A stretch of DNA of 64,000 nucleotides from Streptococcus parasanguinis CC87K (GTDB lineage Bacteria; Bacillota; Bacilli; Lactobacillales; Streptococcaceae). Shown here piece by piece: positions 47,785-57,563 of the stretch; positions within the stretch are counted from its first letter, which is position 1; every line of letters starts with the position of its first letter. The notes under the pieces are model-generated. The model did not search any database and was not told the origin of the DNA. It saw only the letters and a list, made by a program, of their open reading frames with translations. Made by a program: the position numbers and the translations under genes. The stretch lies in contig NZ_KI669401.1 in NCBI RefSeq assembly GCF_000507765.1, forward strand, positions 434,001 through 498,000, given 5' to 3'.

Positions 47785-49455
47785 ATGAAAACAGATATCG
47801 AAATTGCTCAAAGCATTGAACTCCAACCGATTGTGGACGTTGTTAAGAAGATTGGTTTGGTAGACGATGATCTTGAATTGTATGGAAAATACAAGGCGAA
47901 ATTGAGCTTTGATAAGATTCGTGAAGTTGAGAAAAATCCAGTAGGAAAACTTATCTTAGTCACTGCGATCAACCCAACTCCAGCTGGAGAAGGGAAATCA
48001 ACCATCACCATTGGTCTAGCAGATGCTTTGAATAAAATCGGTAAAAAAACCATGATTGCCATTCGCGAACCTTCTTTAGGTCCAGTTATGGGGATTAAAG
48101 GTGGTGCTGCTGGTGGTGGTTATGCCCAAGTTCTACCGATGGAAGACATCAACCTTCATTTCACAGGGGATATGCATGCGATCACAACGGCTAATAACGC
48201 TCTCTCAGCATTGATTGATAATCATTTGCACCAAGGAAATGAGCTAGGAATTGACCAACGTCGGATTATCTGGAAACGGGTAGTGGACTTGAATGACCGC
48301 GCTCTTCGTCATGTTTCTGTCGGTCTTGGCGGTCCTTTAAATGGGATTCCGCGTGAAGACGGTTTTGATATTACGGTTGCTTCTGAGATCATGGCCATCC
48401 TTTGCTTGGCGACAGATATTGAAGATTTGAAACGTCGTTTGGCCAACATTGTAATTGGTTACCGCTATGATCGTAGTCCAGTTTATGTCCGTGATTTGGA
48501 AGTAGAAGGGGCTCTTGCCTTGATCCTTAAAGATGCGATTAAGCCAAACTTGGTTCAAACCATCTATGGAACGCCTGCCTTTGTTCACGGTGGTCCATTT
48601 GCCAATATCGCCCATGGATGTAACTCTGTGTTAGCAACGACGACAGCTCTTCATTTAGCCGACTATACGATTACAGAAGCAGGTTTTGGGGCTGACCTCG
48701 GTGCTGAAAAATTCCTCGATATTAAAACTCCAAACTTACCTACATCACCAGATGCAGTCGTAATCGTAGCGACACTCCGTGCTCTTAAGATGAACGGTGG
48801 AGTGACCAAGGATGCTTTGACTGAAGAAAATGTAGAAGCTGTTCGTGCTGGTTTTGCCAACTTAAAACGTCACGTTGAAAATATCCGTAAGTTTGGCATT
48901 CCTGCATTGGTTGCCATCAATGAATTTATCACAGATACAGAAGCAGAAATTGCTGCTTTGAAAGAATTGTGTGCTGAAATTGATGTTCCGGTTGAGCTTG
49001 CGAGTGTATGGGCGAATGGTGCGGACGGTGGAGTTGACCTTGCTGAAACCTTGGTTAAAACCATCGAAACAAGTCCAGCTAACTACACACGTCTGTACGA
49101 TAACAACCTTTCTGTAGAAGAAAAAATTGAAAAGATTGTTACCGAAATTTACCGCGGTACGAAGGTGAATTTTGAGAAGAAAGCTAAGACACAAATTGCT
49201 CAAATCGTGAAAAATGGTTGGGATAAGTTGCCAATCTGTATGGCCAAAACACAATATAGTTTCTCTGATAATCCAAATGCCTTGGGAGCTCCTGAAAACT
49301 TTGAAATCACTATTCGTGAAGTGGTTCCAAAATTGGGAGCAGGCTTTATTGTCGCTTTGACGGGGGATGTGATGACCATGCCTGGTTTACCAAAACGTCC
49401 AGCTGCTTTAAATATGGATGTAGCTGCTGACGGAACAGCCATCGGTTTGTTCTAA
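47785..49455 (+). CDS. fhs: formate--tetrahydrofolate ligase
   Basis: ATP-dependent formation of 10-formyl-THF from formate, supplying one-carbon units. The 556-residue protein starts at the ATG preceded by AAAGGAG. The P-loop [15 protein letters not shown] is near residue 63, and [19 protein letters not shown] near residue 93. The end TAIGLF is typical. A hairpin terminator follows. Confidence 0.96.
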   Translation: MKTDIEIAQSIELQPIVDVVKKIGLVDDDLELYGKYKAKLSFDKIREVEKNPVGKLILVTAINPTPAGEGKSTITIGLADALNKIGKKTMIAIREPSLGPVMGIKGGAAGGGYAQVLPMEDINLHFTGDMHAITTANNALSALIDNHLHQGNELGIDQRRIIWKRVVDLNDRALRHVSVGLGGPLNGIPREDGFDITVASEIMAILCLATDIEDLKRRLANIVIGYRYDRSPVYVRDLEVEGALALILKDAIKPNLVQTIYGTPAFVHGGPFANIAHGCNSVLATTTALHLADYTITEAGFGADLGAEKFLDIKTPNLPTSPDAVVIVATLRALKMNGGVTKDALTEENVEAVRAGFANLKRHVENIRKFGIPALVAINEFITDTEAEIAALKELCAEIDVPVELASVWANGADGGVDLAETLVKTIETSPANYTRLYDNNLSVEEKIEKIVTEIYRGTKVNFEKKAKTQIAQIVKNGWDKLPICMAKTQYSFSDNPNALGAPENFEITIREVVPKLGAGFIVALTGDVMTMPGLPKRPAALNMDVAADGTAIGLF

Positions 49456-49470
49456 TAGCTAGATATCTAA

Positions 49471-49506
49471 AAACAACTTCTGTTCAAATGAGCAGAAGTT
49501 GTTTTG
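49471..49506 (+). terminator. Rho-independent terminator after fhs
   Basis: AAACAACTTCTG and CAGAAGTTGTTTT form a 12-bp stem. The facing MATE gene ends 18 bp further, so it probably serves both. Confidence 0.85.
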
Positions 49507-49523
49507 GTCTTGTTAATCAATCA

Positions 49524-50867
49524 TTATTCAGTAAGGAGTTGGCACCTGATTTTTCGATAGATTATGATGAGCTGTAGGGTCATGGGAATCCAGATAAGGG
49601 GTTCGCAGAGAATGACCCCCATGTAGCCGGTGTGAGGAATAATCCACAGAACGAAGAAAATTTTTCCAAACAATTCAATAAAACTGGATGTGAGTGGGGT
49701 TAATTTTTTACCCATTCCCTGTAGGGCATTTCTCAGGATAATGAGACTCGCCAAAATAGGATAAAAGCAAGAGCTGATCTGTAGATAAAGACTGGCATTT
49801 GCAATGAGATCAGGATTTGTCGAGCCGGAAATAAAGCTGGTTAAAGACGGACTTGTGAAGAATAGAAGAGCAGCAACCAAGACAGACCAAACCCAAGAAA
49901 GAAGGTTGGCAATGGTAACGCCTTTTTTGATCCGCTGGAATTGCTCTGCGCCAAAATTCTGCGAGATAAAGGTTGTGATACTTGAGGCGATAGCTGTAAT
50001 CGGTAAAACGGCAAAGGACATGATACGACGGGCTGCGACCTGTGCACTGATAATGGTTGTTCCAAGCTGATTAATAGCGGATTGGAGGATAACCGTTCCA
50101 ATCGAAACGATGGAAGTCATGAGGCCCATGGCAAGGCCCTGACTTAGCAGATCCTGATAAAGCTCCTTTTCCCAAACAAAATCCTTGCGATGCGGGAGCA
50201 GAAAAGGGACCTTCTTACGAATATAGAGAAGACAAAGAAGGGCCGAAATACCCTGGGCAATAATGGTCGCAATTCCAGCGGATTGGACTCCGAGATGGAG
50301 TTGGGTAATAAAATAAAGATCGAGAAGAATATTGAGAATGGCAGCGATAATCAGGAAGTAGAGTGCCGCTAAGCTATCGCCAACCGCTCTAAGAAGTCCA
50401 GCGCAAAGATTATAGGCAAAGGTCACAGCCACACCATTGACAATAGTGGAGATATAGAGATAAGACTGAGACACAATTGCTGATGGGGTCCCTAAAAATT
50501 GGAGCAGGGGATAAAGTCCGACAGCACCAATGAAGATCACGAAGAAACTGAGAATGCAACCAATAATAGCAGTTGCGGCGACTGATTTTCGTAATTGGTC
50601 TTCGTTTTTGGCTCCATAATTTCTCGCGATAATAATCCCCATCCCATTTCCAACACCGACAGCAAATCCAACGATCAAATCAAATATGGCAGAGGTTGCT
50701 CCAACGGCGGCCAAAGATTTTTGACCTAAAAAACGCCCTACAATCATGACATCCGAGGTATTGTAGAGTTGTTGAAAGATATTGGACAAAAGAATAGGAA
50801 AGGCAAAACTCAAAAGAGCGGGTAAAATAGGACCATCTATGAGGACCACACGCTGAATTCTTTTCAT
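49524..50867 (-). CDS. MATE-family efflux transporter
   Basis: The 447-residue protein has 12 predicted membrane helices in two similar halves. The first half has PILLSNIFQQLYNTSDVMIV and VGNGMGIIIARNYG; the matching signature in the second half is AQVAARRIMSF. MATE proteins use Na+ or H+ gradients to expel cationic drugs or metabolites. The substrate cannot be told from sequence. It is a single leftward gene, divergent from a GNAT acetyltransferase. Confidence 0.9.
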   Translation of the reverse strand: MKRIQRVVLIDGPILPALLSFAFPILLSNIFQQLYNTSDVMIVGRFLGQKSLAAVGATSAIFDLIVGFAVGVGNGMGIIIARNYGAKNEDQLRKSVAATAIIGCILSFFVIFIGAVGLYPLLQFLGTPSAIVSQSYLYISTIVNGVAVTFAYNLCAGLLRAVGDSLAALYFLIIAAILNILLDLYFITQLHLGVQSAGIATIIAQGISALLCLLYIRKKVPFLLPHRKDFVWEKELYQDLLSQGLAMGLMTSIVSIGTVILQSAINQLGTTIISAQVAARRIMSFAVLPITAIASSITTFISQNFGAEQFQRIKKGVTIANLLSWVWSVLVAALLFFTSPSLTSFISGSTNPDLIANASLYLQISSCFYPILASLIILRNALQGMGKKLTPLTSSFIELFGKIFFVLWIIPHTGYMGVILCEPLIWIPMTLQLIIIYRKIRCQLLTE

Positions 50868-50963
50868 AGTGTCATTATACCAACTTCAGGAACCAGCGAC
50901 AAGCGTCGATAGTTGAAGGCCCTTACATTTTTTGGTATAATCAGGGCAGAAAAGGAGGCTTTT

Positions 50964-51518
50964 ATGAGCTTAACCAGTCAATTAATCACGGAAACGTTCC
51001 CAGATCTGGACAAGGTCGAGAGGCTGAATATCGAGGCATTTCCAGAAGAAGAGCGAGTTCCTTTGTCGGAATACCTGCGTTATACGGACAATGACGATGC
51101 TAATTTTTTTGCTTTTTATAACGAAGAAGAATTTGTAGGCTTTGCTTTTTCTATCTATAATCAGAAAGTTTTTTATGTTAGCTTCTTTGCCATTATGCCC
51201 CACCTACGTAGCCATGGTTATGGTCAAGAAATCATTGAAAAATTGGTAGAATTTTACCAAAGAACCATGATTCTTGAAGTGGAACGTTTAGATGAAGAAT
51301 GTGACAATCTAGAGCAACGTCAGTCTCGGATGGATTTCTATAAGCGAAATGGATTTAAAACTGCCAATGCCTTTTTAGAATACGAAGGACTGAGCTTTGA
51401 AATTCTCTATCGGGGTGATCACTTTGACGAAGAGGCTTATCGCGATATTTTCCGTAAACTGCAGGAAGAAAATTATTTCGATTTCCGAATTAAATATAGA
51501 CGCTTTAGTGACCACTAG
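50964..51518 (+). CDS. GNAT-family N-acetyltransferase
   Basis: The ATG at 50964, 8 bp after AAAAGGAGG, gives 184 residues. The acetyl-CoA-binding motif A is in FFAIMPHLRSHGYGQEIIEK near residue 75, with RSHGYG as the Q/RxxGxG/A loop. The acceptor is unknown. A copy of the 178-bp repeat follows the stop by 8 bp. An upstream in-frame TTG at 50913 lies ahead of the promoter-like GGTATAAT (50934-50941) and is rejected. Confidence 0.85.
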   Translation: MSLTSQLITETFPDLDKVERLNIEAFPEEERVPLSEYLRYTDNDDANFFAFYNEEEFVGFAFSIYNQKVFYVSFFAIMPHLRSHGYGQEIIEKLVEFYQRTMILEVERLDEECDNLEQRQSRMDFYKRNGFKTANAFLEYEGLSFEILYRGDHFDEEAYRDIFRKLQEENYFDFRIKYRRFSDH

Positions 51519-51525
51519 ACAAGAA

Positions 51526-51706
51526 AGAGGCTGGGACAAAAGTCCTAGCCTCTCAATTATTTTTTGGATTGTCGAGCAAGACGCAGTGGTTGAGTGGGCT
51601 CTACTACGCTGATTTCATCAGCTTTTACAGCCCTACTCAACTGTGCGGAGGTGGGACGACGAAATCGAATTCTAACGAATTACCGATTTCTGTCCCACTC
51701 TCTTTT
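51526..51706. repeat. about 178-bp structured intergenic repeat, copy D
   Basis: Same orientation as copy A and nearly identical to it, from GAGGCTGGGACAAAAGTCC to TTTCTGTCCCACTCTC. It lies between two convergent genes and overlaps the 3' end of the YdcF-like gene, so both its ends can act as terminators. Confidence 0.9.
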
Positions 51707-52733
51707 AGTTTAGATGTTGCATGAAGAACTCAATCAGTTTCATGATTTGTGTAAAGAACCAAGGCAGAAATAGAAGAGCTAGGAAGGTAACATGCCATTT
51801 CCAATAAAGTGAAACCAAGCCAACGGTTTCTCGAATCCAAGCGGATGGGAGATAGTAAAAAGCTGTTCTTGAACCGATACTTCGACCAGGTATTTTCAAT
51901 CGTCTCATAAAGACACCTGCACGGAGCGCGTGAAAAGAATTGGTTACCACAAGGACTCTCTTGCCAAGCCCCTGTTCTTCAAGGATACGCTTGCTAAAGG
52001 TCAGGTTTTCAAAAGTAGTACGAGAGCGATTCTCGATGAGAATGGCGTCTTCTGGCACCCCATGTTCCATCAAGTATCTGGCCATAGCTTCCGCCTCTGC
52101 GATGAGCTCATCTGATCCTTGACCACCAGAAACAATCAGCTTTGGTCGTTCCTTGAACTGCTCATAAATGGCCTTTCCCTTCTCAAGACGCTGGGCCAAG
52201 AGTGGGGGAACCTTGTCTCCGATCAAACCTGAGCCAAGGATGATGATGGCGTCTGGCTCTTTGCGAACCGGAAAGAGATTGCAAAAGGTCCCATAGGATA
52301 CATAAGAGAGGTAGAGAAAGGTCATGTAAAACAGGGCAAAGTCAGTCAGATAAATGAGGATGTCATTCCCTGGGAAATAGGGTAGAAAATGTAGTGCCAA
52401 AGCTCCGATAATAAACAGTCCATAAAGCAGAGAGAGGAGGTTGGCCAGTCTTTTTCCTTCAAAAAGCATCATTTGACGGCCGTTAAAAAGGAGAAAGATA
52501 GATGAGAAAATAATGCTGAGAAAAACGAGGATGGAAATCACTACAAAAACAATCATTGCAATTTGTTGATTAAACCATAGCTCAGTTCGAACGACTAGTA
52601 GAAATGCAGAAATCAGTAGAAGAAGCCCCAGGTTTATCGAAAAGAGATAAGCATTGAAAAGCCTTCTGCGATCACTCATAAAGAACAATAAAAAAATAAG
52701 AGCTGGAAATAACCAGAATAGATATAGATACAT
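51705..52733 (-). CDS. YdcF-like (DUF218) membrane protein
   Basis: From the ATG at 52733 (GAGGTG at good spacing) the protein has 342 residues. The first half has about five membrane helices, and the second half is a DUF218 domain, starting DAIIILGSGLIGDKVPPLL and with IVSGGQGSDELIAEAEAM near residue 210, then a final helix. This is the SanA/ElyC/YdcF family, linked to envelope polymer metabolism in other bacteria. The exact reaction is unknown. Confidence 0.82.
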   Translation of the reverse strand: MYLYLFWLFPALIFLLFFMSDRRRLFNAYLFSINLGLLLLISAFLLVVRTELWFNQQIAMIVFVVISILVFLSIIFSSIFLLFNGRQMMLFEGKRLANLLSLLYGLFIIGALALHFLPYFPGNDILIYLTDFALFYMTFLYLSYVSYGTFCNLFPVRKEPDAIIILGSGLIGDKVPPLLAQRLEKGKAIYEQFKERPKLIVSGGQGSDELIAEAEAMARYLMEHGVPEDAILIENRSRTTFENLTFSKRILEEQGLGKRVLVVTNSFHALRAGVFMRRLKIPGRSIGSRTAFYYLPSAWIRETVGLVSLYWKWHVTFLALLFLPWFFTQIMKLIEFFMQHLN

Positions 52734-52868
52734 GTTTTGCACCTCGTAAAATCTTACATCCATTGTACCATAATGACTGATAGAACTAGCGGATTGTTCA
52801 TGCAAATAAGTTGCTTTCTTCAAATGAATTTGATAAAGTTAAGATTATCGTTTTTTTAAGGAGATCGT

Positions 52869-54185
52869 ATGTTACGAAAAGGTTCCCTGACAGGTTTATT
52901 ACTGTTTGGTATTTTTTTTGGTGCTGGAAACCTGATTTTCCCACCGACTCTTGGTGCTTTATCGGGTAATCAATTTTGGCCAGCTATTGCTGGGTTTGTC
53001 CTTTCAGGCGTGGGAATTGCCATTGTGACCTTGATTATCGGTACACTTAATCCCAAAGGATATATTGATGAGATTTCTCGTAAGATTTCACCTGTTTTCG
53101 CGATTGTATACTTAGTTGCGCTTTATCTTTCGATTGGTCCTTTCTTTGCCATTCCAAGAACGGCGACGGTATCTTTCGAAGTGGGGATAGCCCCCTTATT
53201 AGGTGGAATGAATGCCAGTTTAGCACTTTTCATTTTTACCCTGGTCTACTTTTTGCTAGCCTTTCTGATTGCTTTGAATCCATCTAAGATTCTAGATCGG
53301 ATCGGTCGTATTTTGACCCCGATCTTTGCGATTCTCATTTTGATCTTGGTCGTTCTTGGGGCTCTGAAATACAGTGGACACGCTCCAATGGTGGCCACCA
53401 AAGCCTATCAGGCTTCTGCCTTTGGGCAAGGATTTTTAGAGGGGTACAATACCTTGGATGCCTTGGCATCTGTTGCCTTTAGTGTGATCGCAGTGACTAC
53501 CTTGAATCAACTTGGATTTTCAAGTAAGAAAGAATATATCAAGACCATTTGGTTGGTTGGAATTGTTGTAGCCCTTGGTTTTAGTGTGCTGTATATTGGC
53601 TTAGGATATCTGGGAAATCATTTTCCAATTCCAGCTTCTGTTATGGCATCTGATACCAATAAAGGGGTGTATGTATTATCAGAAGCGACCAAAGCGATCT
53701 TTGGTCCGACTGCTCAGATTTTCCTAGCAGGAATGGTGACGGTAACTTGCTTTACCACAACAGCTGGTTTGATCGTCTCTACCAGTGAATTCTTCCATAG
53801 CACCTTCCCTAAGGTTTCTTACAAGGTCTATGCAACTGTCTTCACTCTGATTGGTTTTGCGATTGCCAACCTTGGCTTGAATACCATTATTGCTTTCTCA
53901 TTGCCAGTCTTGATGATTCTTTACCCAATCACCATTACCATTGTATTGATTGTGATAGTGAATAAATTTGTGGCTCTTTCAAAACCAGGAATGCAACTGA
54001 CTATTTTCTTGGCCAGCTTGGTCTCTCTTGCAAGTGTTCTGGCAAGTACCTTTAAAATTTCACTAGTAGAAAAGGGGATTGCTTTGCTTCCATTTGCGGC
54101 TCAATCTCTTCCATGGTTAGTGCCAGTAGTCATCGGGATTCTTTTATCGCTCGTATTACCAAATAAACAAACGGCAGAAGAATAA
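52869..54185 (+). CDS. brnQ: branched-chain amino acid:cation symporter (LIVCS family)
   Basis: The 438-residue protein has 12 membrane segments. It opens with GLLLFGIFFGAGNLIFPP, the diagnostic BrnQ start. Family members import Leu, Ile and Val with Na+ or H+. Together with leuABCD and ilvE in the same window it covers uptake and synthesis of branched-chain amino acids, although the genes are not linked in one operon. A T-run hairpin follows. Confidence 0.92.
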   Translation: MLRKGSLTGLLLFGIFFGAGNLIFPPTLGALSGNQFWPAIAGFVLSGVGIAIVTLIIGTLNPKGYIDEISRKISPVFAIVYLVALYLSIGPFFAIPRTATVSFEVGIAPLLGGMNASLALFIFTLVYFLLAFLIALNPSKILDRIGRILTPIFAILILILVVLGALKYSGHAPMVATKAYQASAFGQGFLEGYNTLDALASVAFSVIAVTTLNQLGFSSKKEYIKTIWLVGIVVALGFSVLYIGLGYLGNHFPIPASVMASDTNKGVYVLSEATKAIFGPTAQIFLAGMVTVTCFTTTAGLIVSTSEFFHSTFPKVSYKVYATVFTLIGFAIANLGLNTIIAFSLPVLMILYPITITIVLIVIVNKFVALSKPGMQLTIFLASLVSLASVLASTFKISLVEKGIALLPFAAQSLPWLVPVVIGILLSLVLPNKQTAEE

Positions 54186-54193
54186 GTTATATT

Positions 54194-54229
54194 AAAAACT
54201 CTAAAGGTTTGTGCTTTAGAGTTTTTCTT
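54194..54229 (+). terminator. Rho-independent terminator after brnQ
   Basis: AAAAACTCTAAAG and CTTTAGAGTTTTT form a 13-bp stem with a 7-base loop. Confidence 0.88.
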
Positions 54230-54339
54230 TTGAAACTAGTATCTAAATCCAAACTTTAGTAAAAAAACGTAGCAGAAATTTTTATTTTTTGTCAGTCAAT
54301 GCTATACTGAATGTAGCATATCAATATACGGAGTGAACT

Positions 54340-55047
54340 ATGAATCCAATCATTTTTTCATTGACAGTTTTTCTTGCGGGTATTCTGTCTTTCTTTTCTC
54401 CCTGTGTCTTTCCTTTGCTGCCGGTTTATATTGGAATCTTACTAGGAAGTGATCAGGAAAAGGCTATCCGATTGTTCGGGAAAAAAATTCGCTGGCATGG
54501 CTTGCTGAAAACCCTTTGTTTTATTGCAGGTATTTCTGTTATTTTCCTCCTCATTGGTTTTGGAGCGGGCTTGCTTGGAAAGATCATGTACACCAATTGG
54601 TTCCGTTATCTGATGGGAGCCCTTATCATTATCCTTGGTCTTCATCAAATGGAAGTTTTCCACTTTCATTTCCTTGAGAAGCAAAAAACAATGGATTTTG
54701 GAGCCAACAAACAGAAGAATGAATTGTTTTCAGCTTTTCTACTTGGTCTTGGTTTTAGTTTTGGTTGGACCCCTTGTATTGGTCCGGTATTAGGATCGGT
54801 TCTTGCTTTAGCAGCATCAGATGGGCAAGATGCTCTTATGGGAGCTATTTATCTCTTTGTTTATACCTTGGGAATGGCTCTTCCGTTTTTACTCTTGGCC
54901 TTAGCATCTAGTCTGGTCCTACCTTACTTTAATCGTCTCAAACCCCATTTGTTATTGCTGAAGAAAATCGGCGGAGCCATCATTATTCTGATGGGAATTC
55001 TCTTACTTTTGGGACAATTGAACAGTTTGTCATCTATCTTTTCATAA
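54340..55047 (+). CDS. ccdA: CcdA-family thiol-disulfide transmembrane protein
   Basis: Carries electrons from cytoplasmic thioredoxin to extracellular thioredoxins. The 235-residue protein has six membrane helices with the two redox Cys in FFSPCVFPLLPVY near residue 22 and GWTPCIGPVLG near residue 146. It is followed 21 bp later by a lipoprotein thioredoxin, so the two form an electron-relay operon like the pneumococcal ccdA-etrx units. Confidence 0.9.
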   Translation: MNPIIFSLTVFLAGILSFFSPCVFPLLPVYIGILLGSDQEKAIRLFGKKIRWHGLLKTLCFIAGISVIFLLIGFGAGLLGKIMYTNWFRYLMGALIIILGLHQMEVFHFHFLEKQKTMDFGANKQKNELFSAFLLGLGFSFGWTPCIGPVLGSVLALAASDGQDALMGAIYLFVYTLGMALPFLLLALASSLVLPYFNRLKPHLLLLKKIGGAIIILMGILLLLGQLNSLSSIFS

Positions 55048-55068
55048 AATAATCCGGAGGTTTAACGC

Positions 55069-55632
55069 ATGATGAAAGGTTTTAAATACGCTTGTTTCTC
55101 AGTCCTCTCTTTAGCTTTGCTGTCAGCTTGTTCCATGAATCAATCCAGTGAGAGTAGTATGGACAATCAGCCAACAATGAATACAACAACGAATAAGAAT
55201 GCTTTGGTAGGAAAAGACGCTAGTGACTTTGAACTAAAGGATATGAAGGGGAATACGGTTAAACTTTCAGACTACAAAGGGAAGAAGGTTTATTTGAAAT
55301 TTTGGGCAACCTGGTGTGGTCCTTGCCGGAAAAGTATGCCTGAATTAGAGAAATTGGTCAAGGATACGGATAGAGACTTTGAAATTTTGACCATTATGGC
55401 ACCGGGACTCCAAGGTGAAAAAACAGAAGAAGAATTCGTTAAATGGTTTGATCAACAAGATTACAAGTCCGTACCGGTCTTGTACAATCCAGACGGTTCT
55501 GCATTTGCAGATTATCAGGTTCGCTCTATTCCTACAGAAGTCTTTATAGACAGTCATGGGAAAATTGGACATGTCCAATTAGGGGCTATTTCAAACGACG
55601 ATGCTAAGAAGATTATCAAAGAGTTACAATAA
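55069..55632 (+). CDS. extracellular thioredoxin-like lipoprotein (Etrx/TlpA type)
   Basis: The 187-residue protein has a signal peptide with lipobox LLSAC (Cys near residue 21), a Ser/Asn/Thr-rich linker and a TlpA-like domain with WCGPC near residue 83 and cis-Pro in RSIPTEVF near residue 148. It is anchored outside the membrane and reduced by the neighbouring CcdA. In pneumococcus such proteins reduce surface methionine sulfoxide reductase MsrAB; no msrAB is present here. GGAGGTTT precedes the start, and a second Met follows immediately. Confidence 0.9.
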   Translation: MMKGFKYACFSVLSLALLSACSMNQSSESSMDNQPTMNTTTNKNALVGKDASDFELKDMKGNTVKLSDYKGKKVYLKFWATWCGPCRKSMPELEKLVKDTDRDFEILTIMAPGLQGEKTEEEFVKWFDQQDYKSVPVLYNPDGSAFADYQVRSIPTEVFIDSHGKIGHVQLGAISNDDAKKIIKELQ

Positions 55633-55662
55633 AAAAATGAAGCACGAAGCTTCATTTTTTTA
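55630..55662. terminator. bidirectional terminator
   Basis: AAAAAATGAAGC and GCTTCATTTTTTT form a symmetric stem shared by the converging thioredoxin and flavin-reductase units. Confidence 0.88.
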
Positions 55663-55669
55663 TTGTTTC

Positions 55670-56914
55670 TTAGTTGCTTGCACCAGAAGTGGCATCGGCA
55701 TCTCCGTGCCCTCCGTCACCATGTCCTCCAGCATCAGAAGCACCAGAAGTTGCATCTGCACTACCGTGTCCACCAGCAGGAGCAAATGGACCGCTTCCAC
55801 CAACTAGACGTTGACCTGTTGTTTGCAGGTACCAGTCCAACCATGGTTTGAAGTTGAAGACAATCTCATTGATACCAGCGTAAGAACCATCTTCATAGTA
55901 CATAGCTTGGTAGTTGTGAGTGTTAATCACGCCTTCAGGAGAACCTGGAACAATGGTCCGAACATAGTCTTGGTTACCGTTACGAAGGGTACCAATCACC
56001 CATTCTACGTTTTTCATACGTGCTGGTGGTAGGGAACCATGAACGGTTGACATCCGGCTTCCTGATTGAGGTGGCACGCGTTTGGCAAACATGGTATCAG
56101 GATCTTGATGGGCATTGTTGTAGTAGAGGAATTGGTTGTTATCATCGGCATAGGTCAATTCAAATGGCATAGCCTTTAAGAACATATCAATTTGGTTAAC
56201 GGTTAGGATACCGTGGTCGAGTTTGACATAGGTATCGCCGGAAACGGCACCAGTGATTTCAGCTACTTTTTCTACCCAATCTGGATCGTCAGGATCGACT
56301 TCAGTAACAGTTGTAGCGATTGGATGATTACAATCCAAGTCTTCTGGTTCAATTGGTTTTGGTTTTTTCAATTTAGATACAACCTCAACGTATTTCATAA
56401 AATTATCCAAGCAGGTTTCAAGGAATTTGACGGTTCCCTCGTTAATGATATTGCCGTCTTCGTCAAAAGCTTCTTTGGCTTTTCCAAGAAGGAATTCATT
56501 TCCTGGAAGGGTATAAGCATTGACACCTGGGGCATCGAGGATCTTACGGAGGTGAACTTGCGCACGTGAAGTCCCTTGATCATAGTAAGAAGCACCGACG
56601 ATCATAACCGGTTTGTTTTCAAATGGATGCACCTCGAAAGAGAGCCATTCAAGAACAGACTTGAGAGCAGCAGAGATCGTATGGTTGTGCTCTGGAGTGG
56701 CAATGATAACACCATCTGCACGAGTGATTTTGTTATATAAAAGACGCAATTGGAAACTTTCGTCCCATTTTTCATCTTGGTTAAACATTGGAACTTCGTC
56801 GATTTCAAGAACTTCCAATTCAAATTTGATTTTAAATTGGCGGCGAATGAATTCCAAAAGTTTACGGTTATATGATTGATCGTAGTTTGAGCCTACAAGT
56901 CCAACAAATTTCAT
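55670..56914 (-). CDS. flavin reductase / PAS fusion with tandem candidate flavinylation tail
   Basis: The 414 residues form three parts. Residues 1-190 are an NADPH-dependent FMN reductase (GSNYDQSYNRKLLEFI start, GVIIATPEHNHTISAALKS near 95). Residues about 225-370 resemble the PAS_10 domain of DUF438 proteins (MPFELTYADDNNQFLYYNN, then VHGSLPPARM). Residues 372-414 are a Gly/His/Asp/Ala tail with DATSGAS at 387-393 and 407-413, 20 residues apart. DATSGAS fits the ApbE consensus Dxx[S/T]GA[T/S], whose last residue (Ser393, Ser413) receives FMN. apbE is the first gene of this operon. There is no signal peptide. Flavinylation is inference. Confidence 0.82.
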   Translation of the reverse strand: MKFVGLVGSNYDQSYNRKLLEFIRRQFKIKFELEVLEIDEVPMFNQDEKWDESFQLRLLYNKITRADGVIIATPEHNHTISAALKSVLEWLSFEVHPFENKPVMIVGASYYDQGTSRAQVHLRKILDAPGVNAYTLPGNEFLLGKAKEAFDEDGNIINEGTVKFLETCLDNFMKYVEVVSKLKKPKPIEPEDLDCNHPIATTVTEVDPDDPDWVEKVAEITGAVSGDTYVKLDHGILTVNQIDMFLKAMPFELTYADDNNQFLYYNNAHQDPDTMFAKRVPPQSGSRMSTVHGSLPPARMKNVEWVIGTLRNGNQDYVRTIVPGSPEGVINTHNYQAMYYEDGSYAGINEIVFNFKPWLDWYLQTTGQRLVGGSGPFAPAGGHGSADATSGASDAGGHGDGGHGDADATSGASN

Positions 56915-56932
56915 TCTTTTCTGTCTCCTATC

Positions 56933-57538
56933 TTACAAGTTTTCCCAGTCAAATTCTTCAGCATCTTTGCGAAGTAATTCTTGGGCGTTGCGCAATTTGT
57001 CTGTAATTTTTACAAACACACGGAAATCATTGAAGACCGCATCTAATTTTTGAATGACATCTAAATCCACCAAGTCTCCATTTTGATCAAAGGCTTGCAA
57101 TGAATGAGAGAGCAAGAATTCATCTGGCAAGACATTCGCTTTAATTTCAGGAGCATTTAAGATTTGGCGAAGTTGGAGTTGGGCGCGTGAAGATCCCAAC
57201 GTACCGTATGATGCCCCAGTAATCATGACCGGTTTGTTCAACAATGGGAAGACTCCGTATGAGAGCCAAGCGAGTGCACTCATCAAGACTGCTGGAATAG
57301 AGTGGTCGTATTCTGGAGTTCCAATAATGACCCCATCAGCTTCTTCAATTTTTGCAACAATATCTAAGACAGCTTCAGGAACTTGTTTGTCGGCTGGTTT
57401 GTTAAAGACAGGGATATCTTTAATTTCGACCAATTCGATCTCAGCCTTATCAGCAAAATGTTTTTGCATGTATTGAAGCAGTTGACGGTTTGTAGAACGT
57501 TTGGAGTTAGTCCCCACAATCGCAATAAGTTTTATCAT
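56933..57538 (-). CDS. NADPH-dependent FMN reductase
   Basis: The 201-residue flavodoxin-like protein begins with the FMN-phosphate loop GTNSKRSTNRQLLQYM and has GVIIGTPEYDHSIPAVLMSA near residue 75 and the SYGTLGSSRAQLQLRQIL motif near residue 107. It is homologous to the first domain of the downstream fusion, so the pair is probably a duplication. The start at 57538 has AAGGAATT before it. It transfers electrons from NAD(P)H to free or bound flavin. It lies between apbE (25-bp gap) and the fusion gene (18-bp gap). Confidence 0.88.
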   Translation of the reverse strand: MIKLIAIVGTNSKRSTNRQLLQYMQKHFADKAEIELVEIKDIPVFNKPADKQVPEAVLDIVAKIEEADGVIIGTPEYDHSIPAVLMSALAWLSYGVFPLLNKPVMITGASYGTLGSSRAQLQLRQILNAPEIKANVLPDEFLLSHSLQAFDQNGDLVDLDVIQKLDAVFNDFRVFVKITDKLRNAQELLRKDAEEFDWENL

Positions 57539-57563
57539 GGAAAATTCCTTTCTGATAGGAGAA

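Noticed and set aside
55690..55790. Repeated GGHGD / DATSGAS coding stretch considered as CRISPR-like or microsatellite slippage
   Set aside because: The DNA copies differ at synonymous sites (e.g. gcaacttct and gccacttct), so the protein motif is kept rather than a DNA repeat. No CRISPR array or cas gene is present anywhere in the window.
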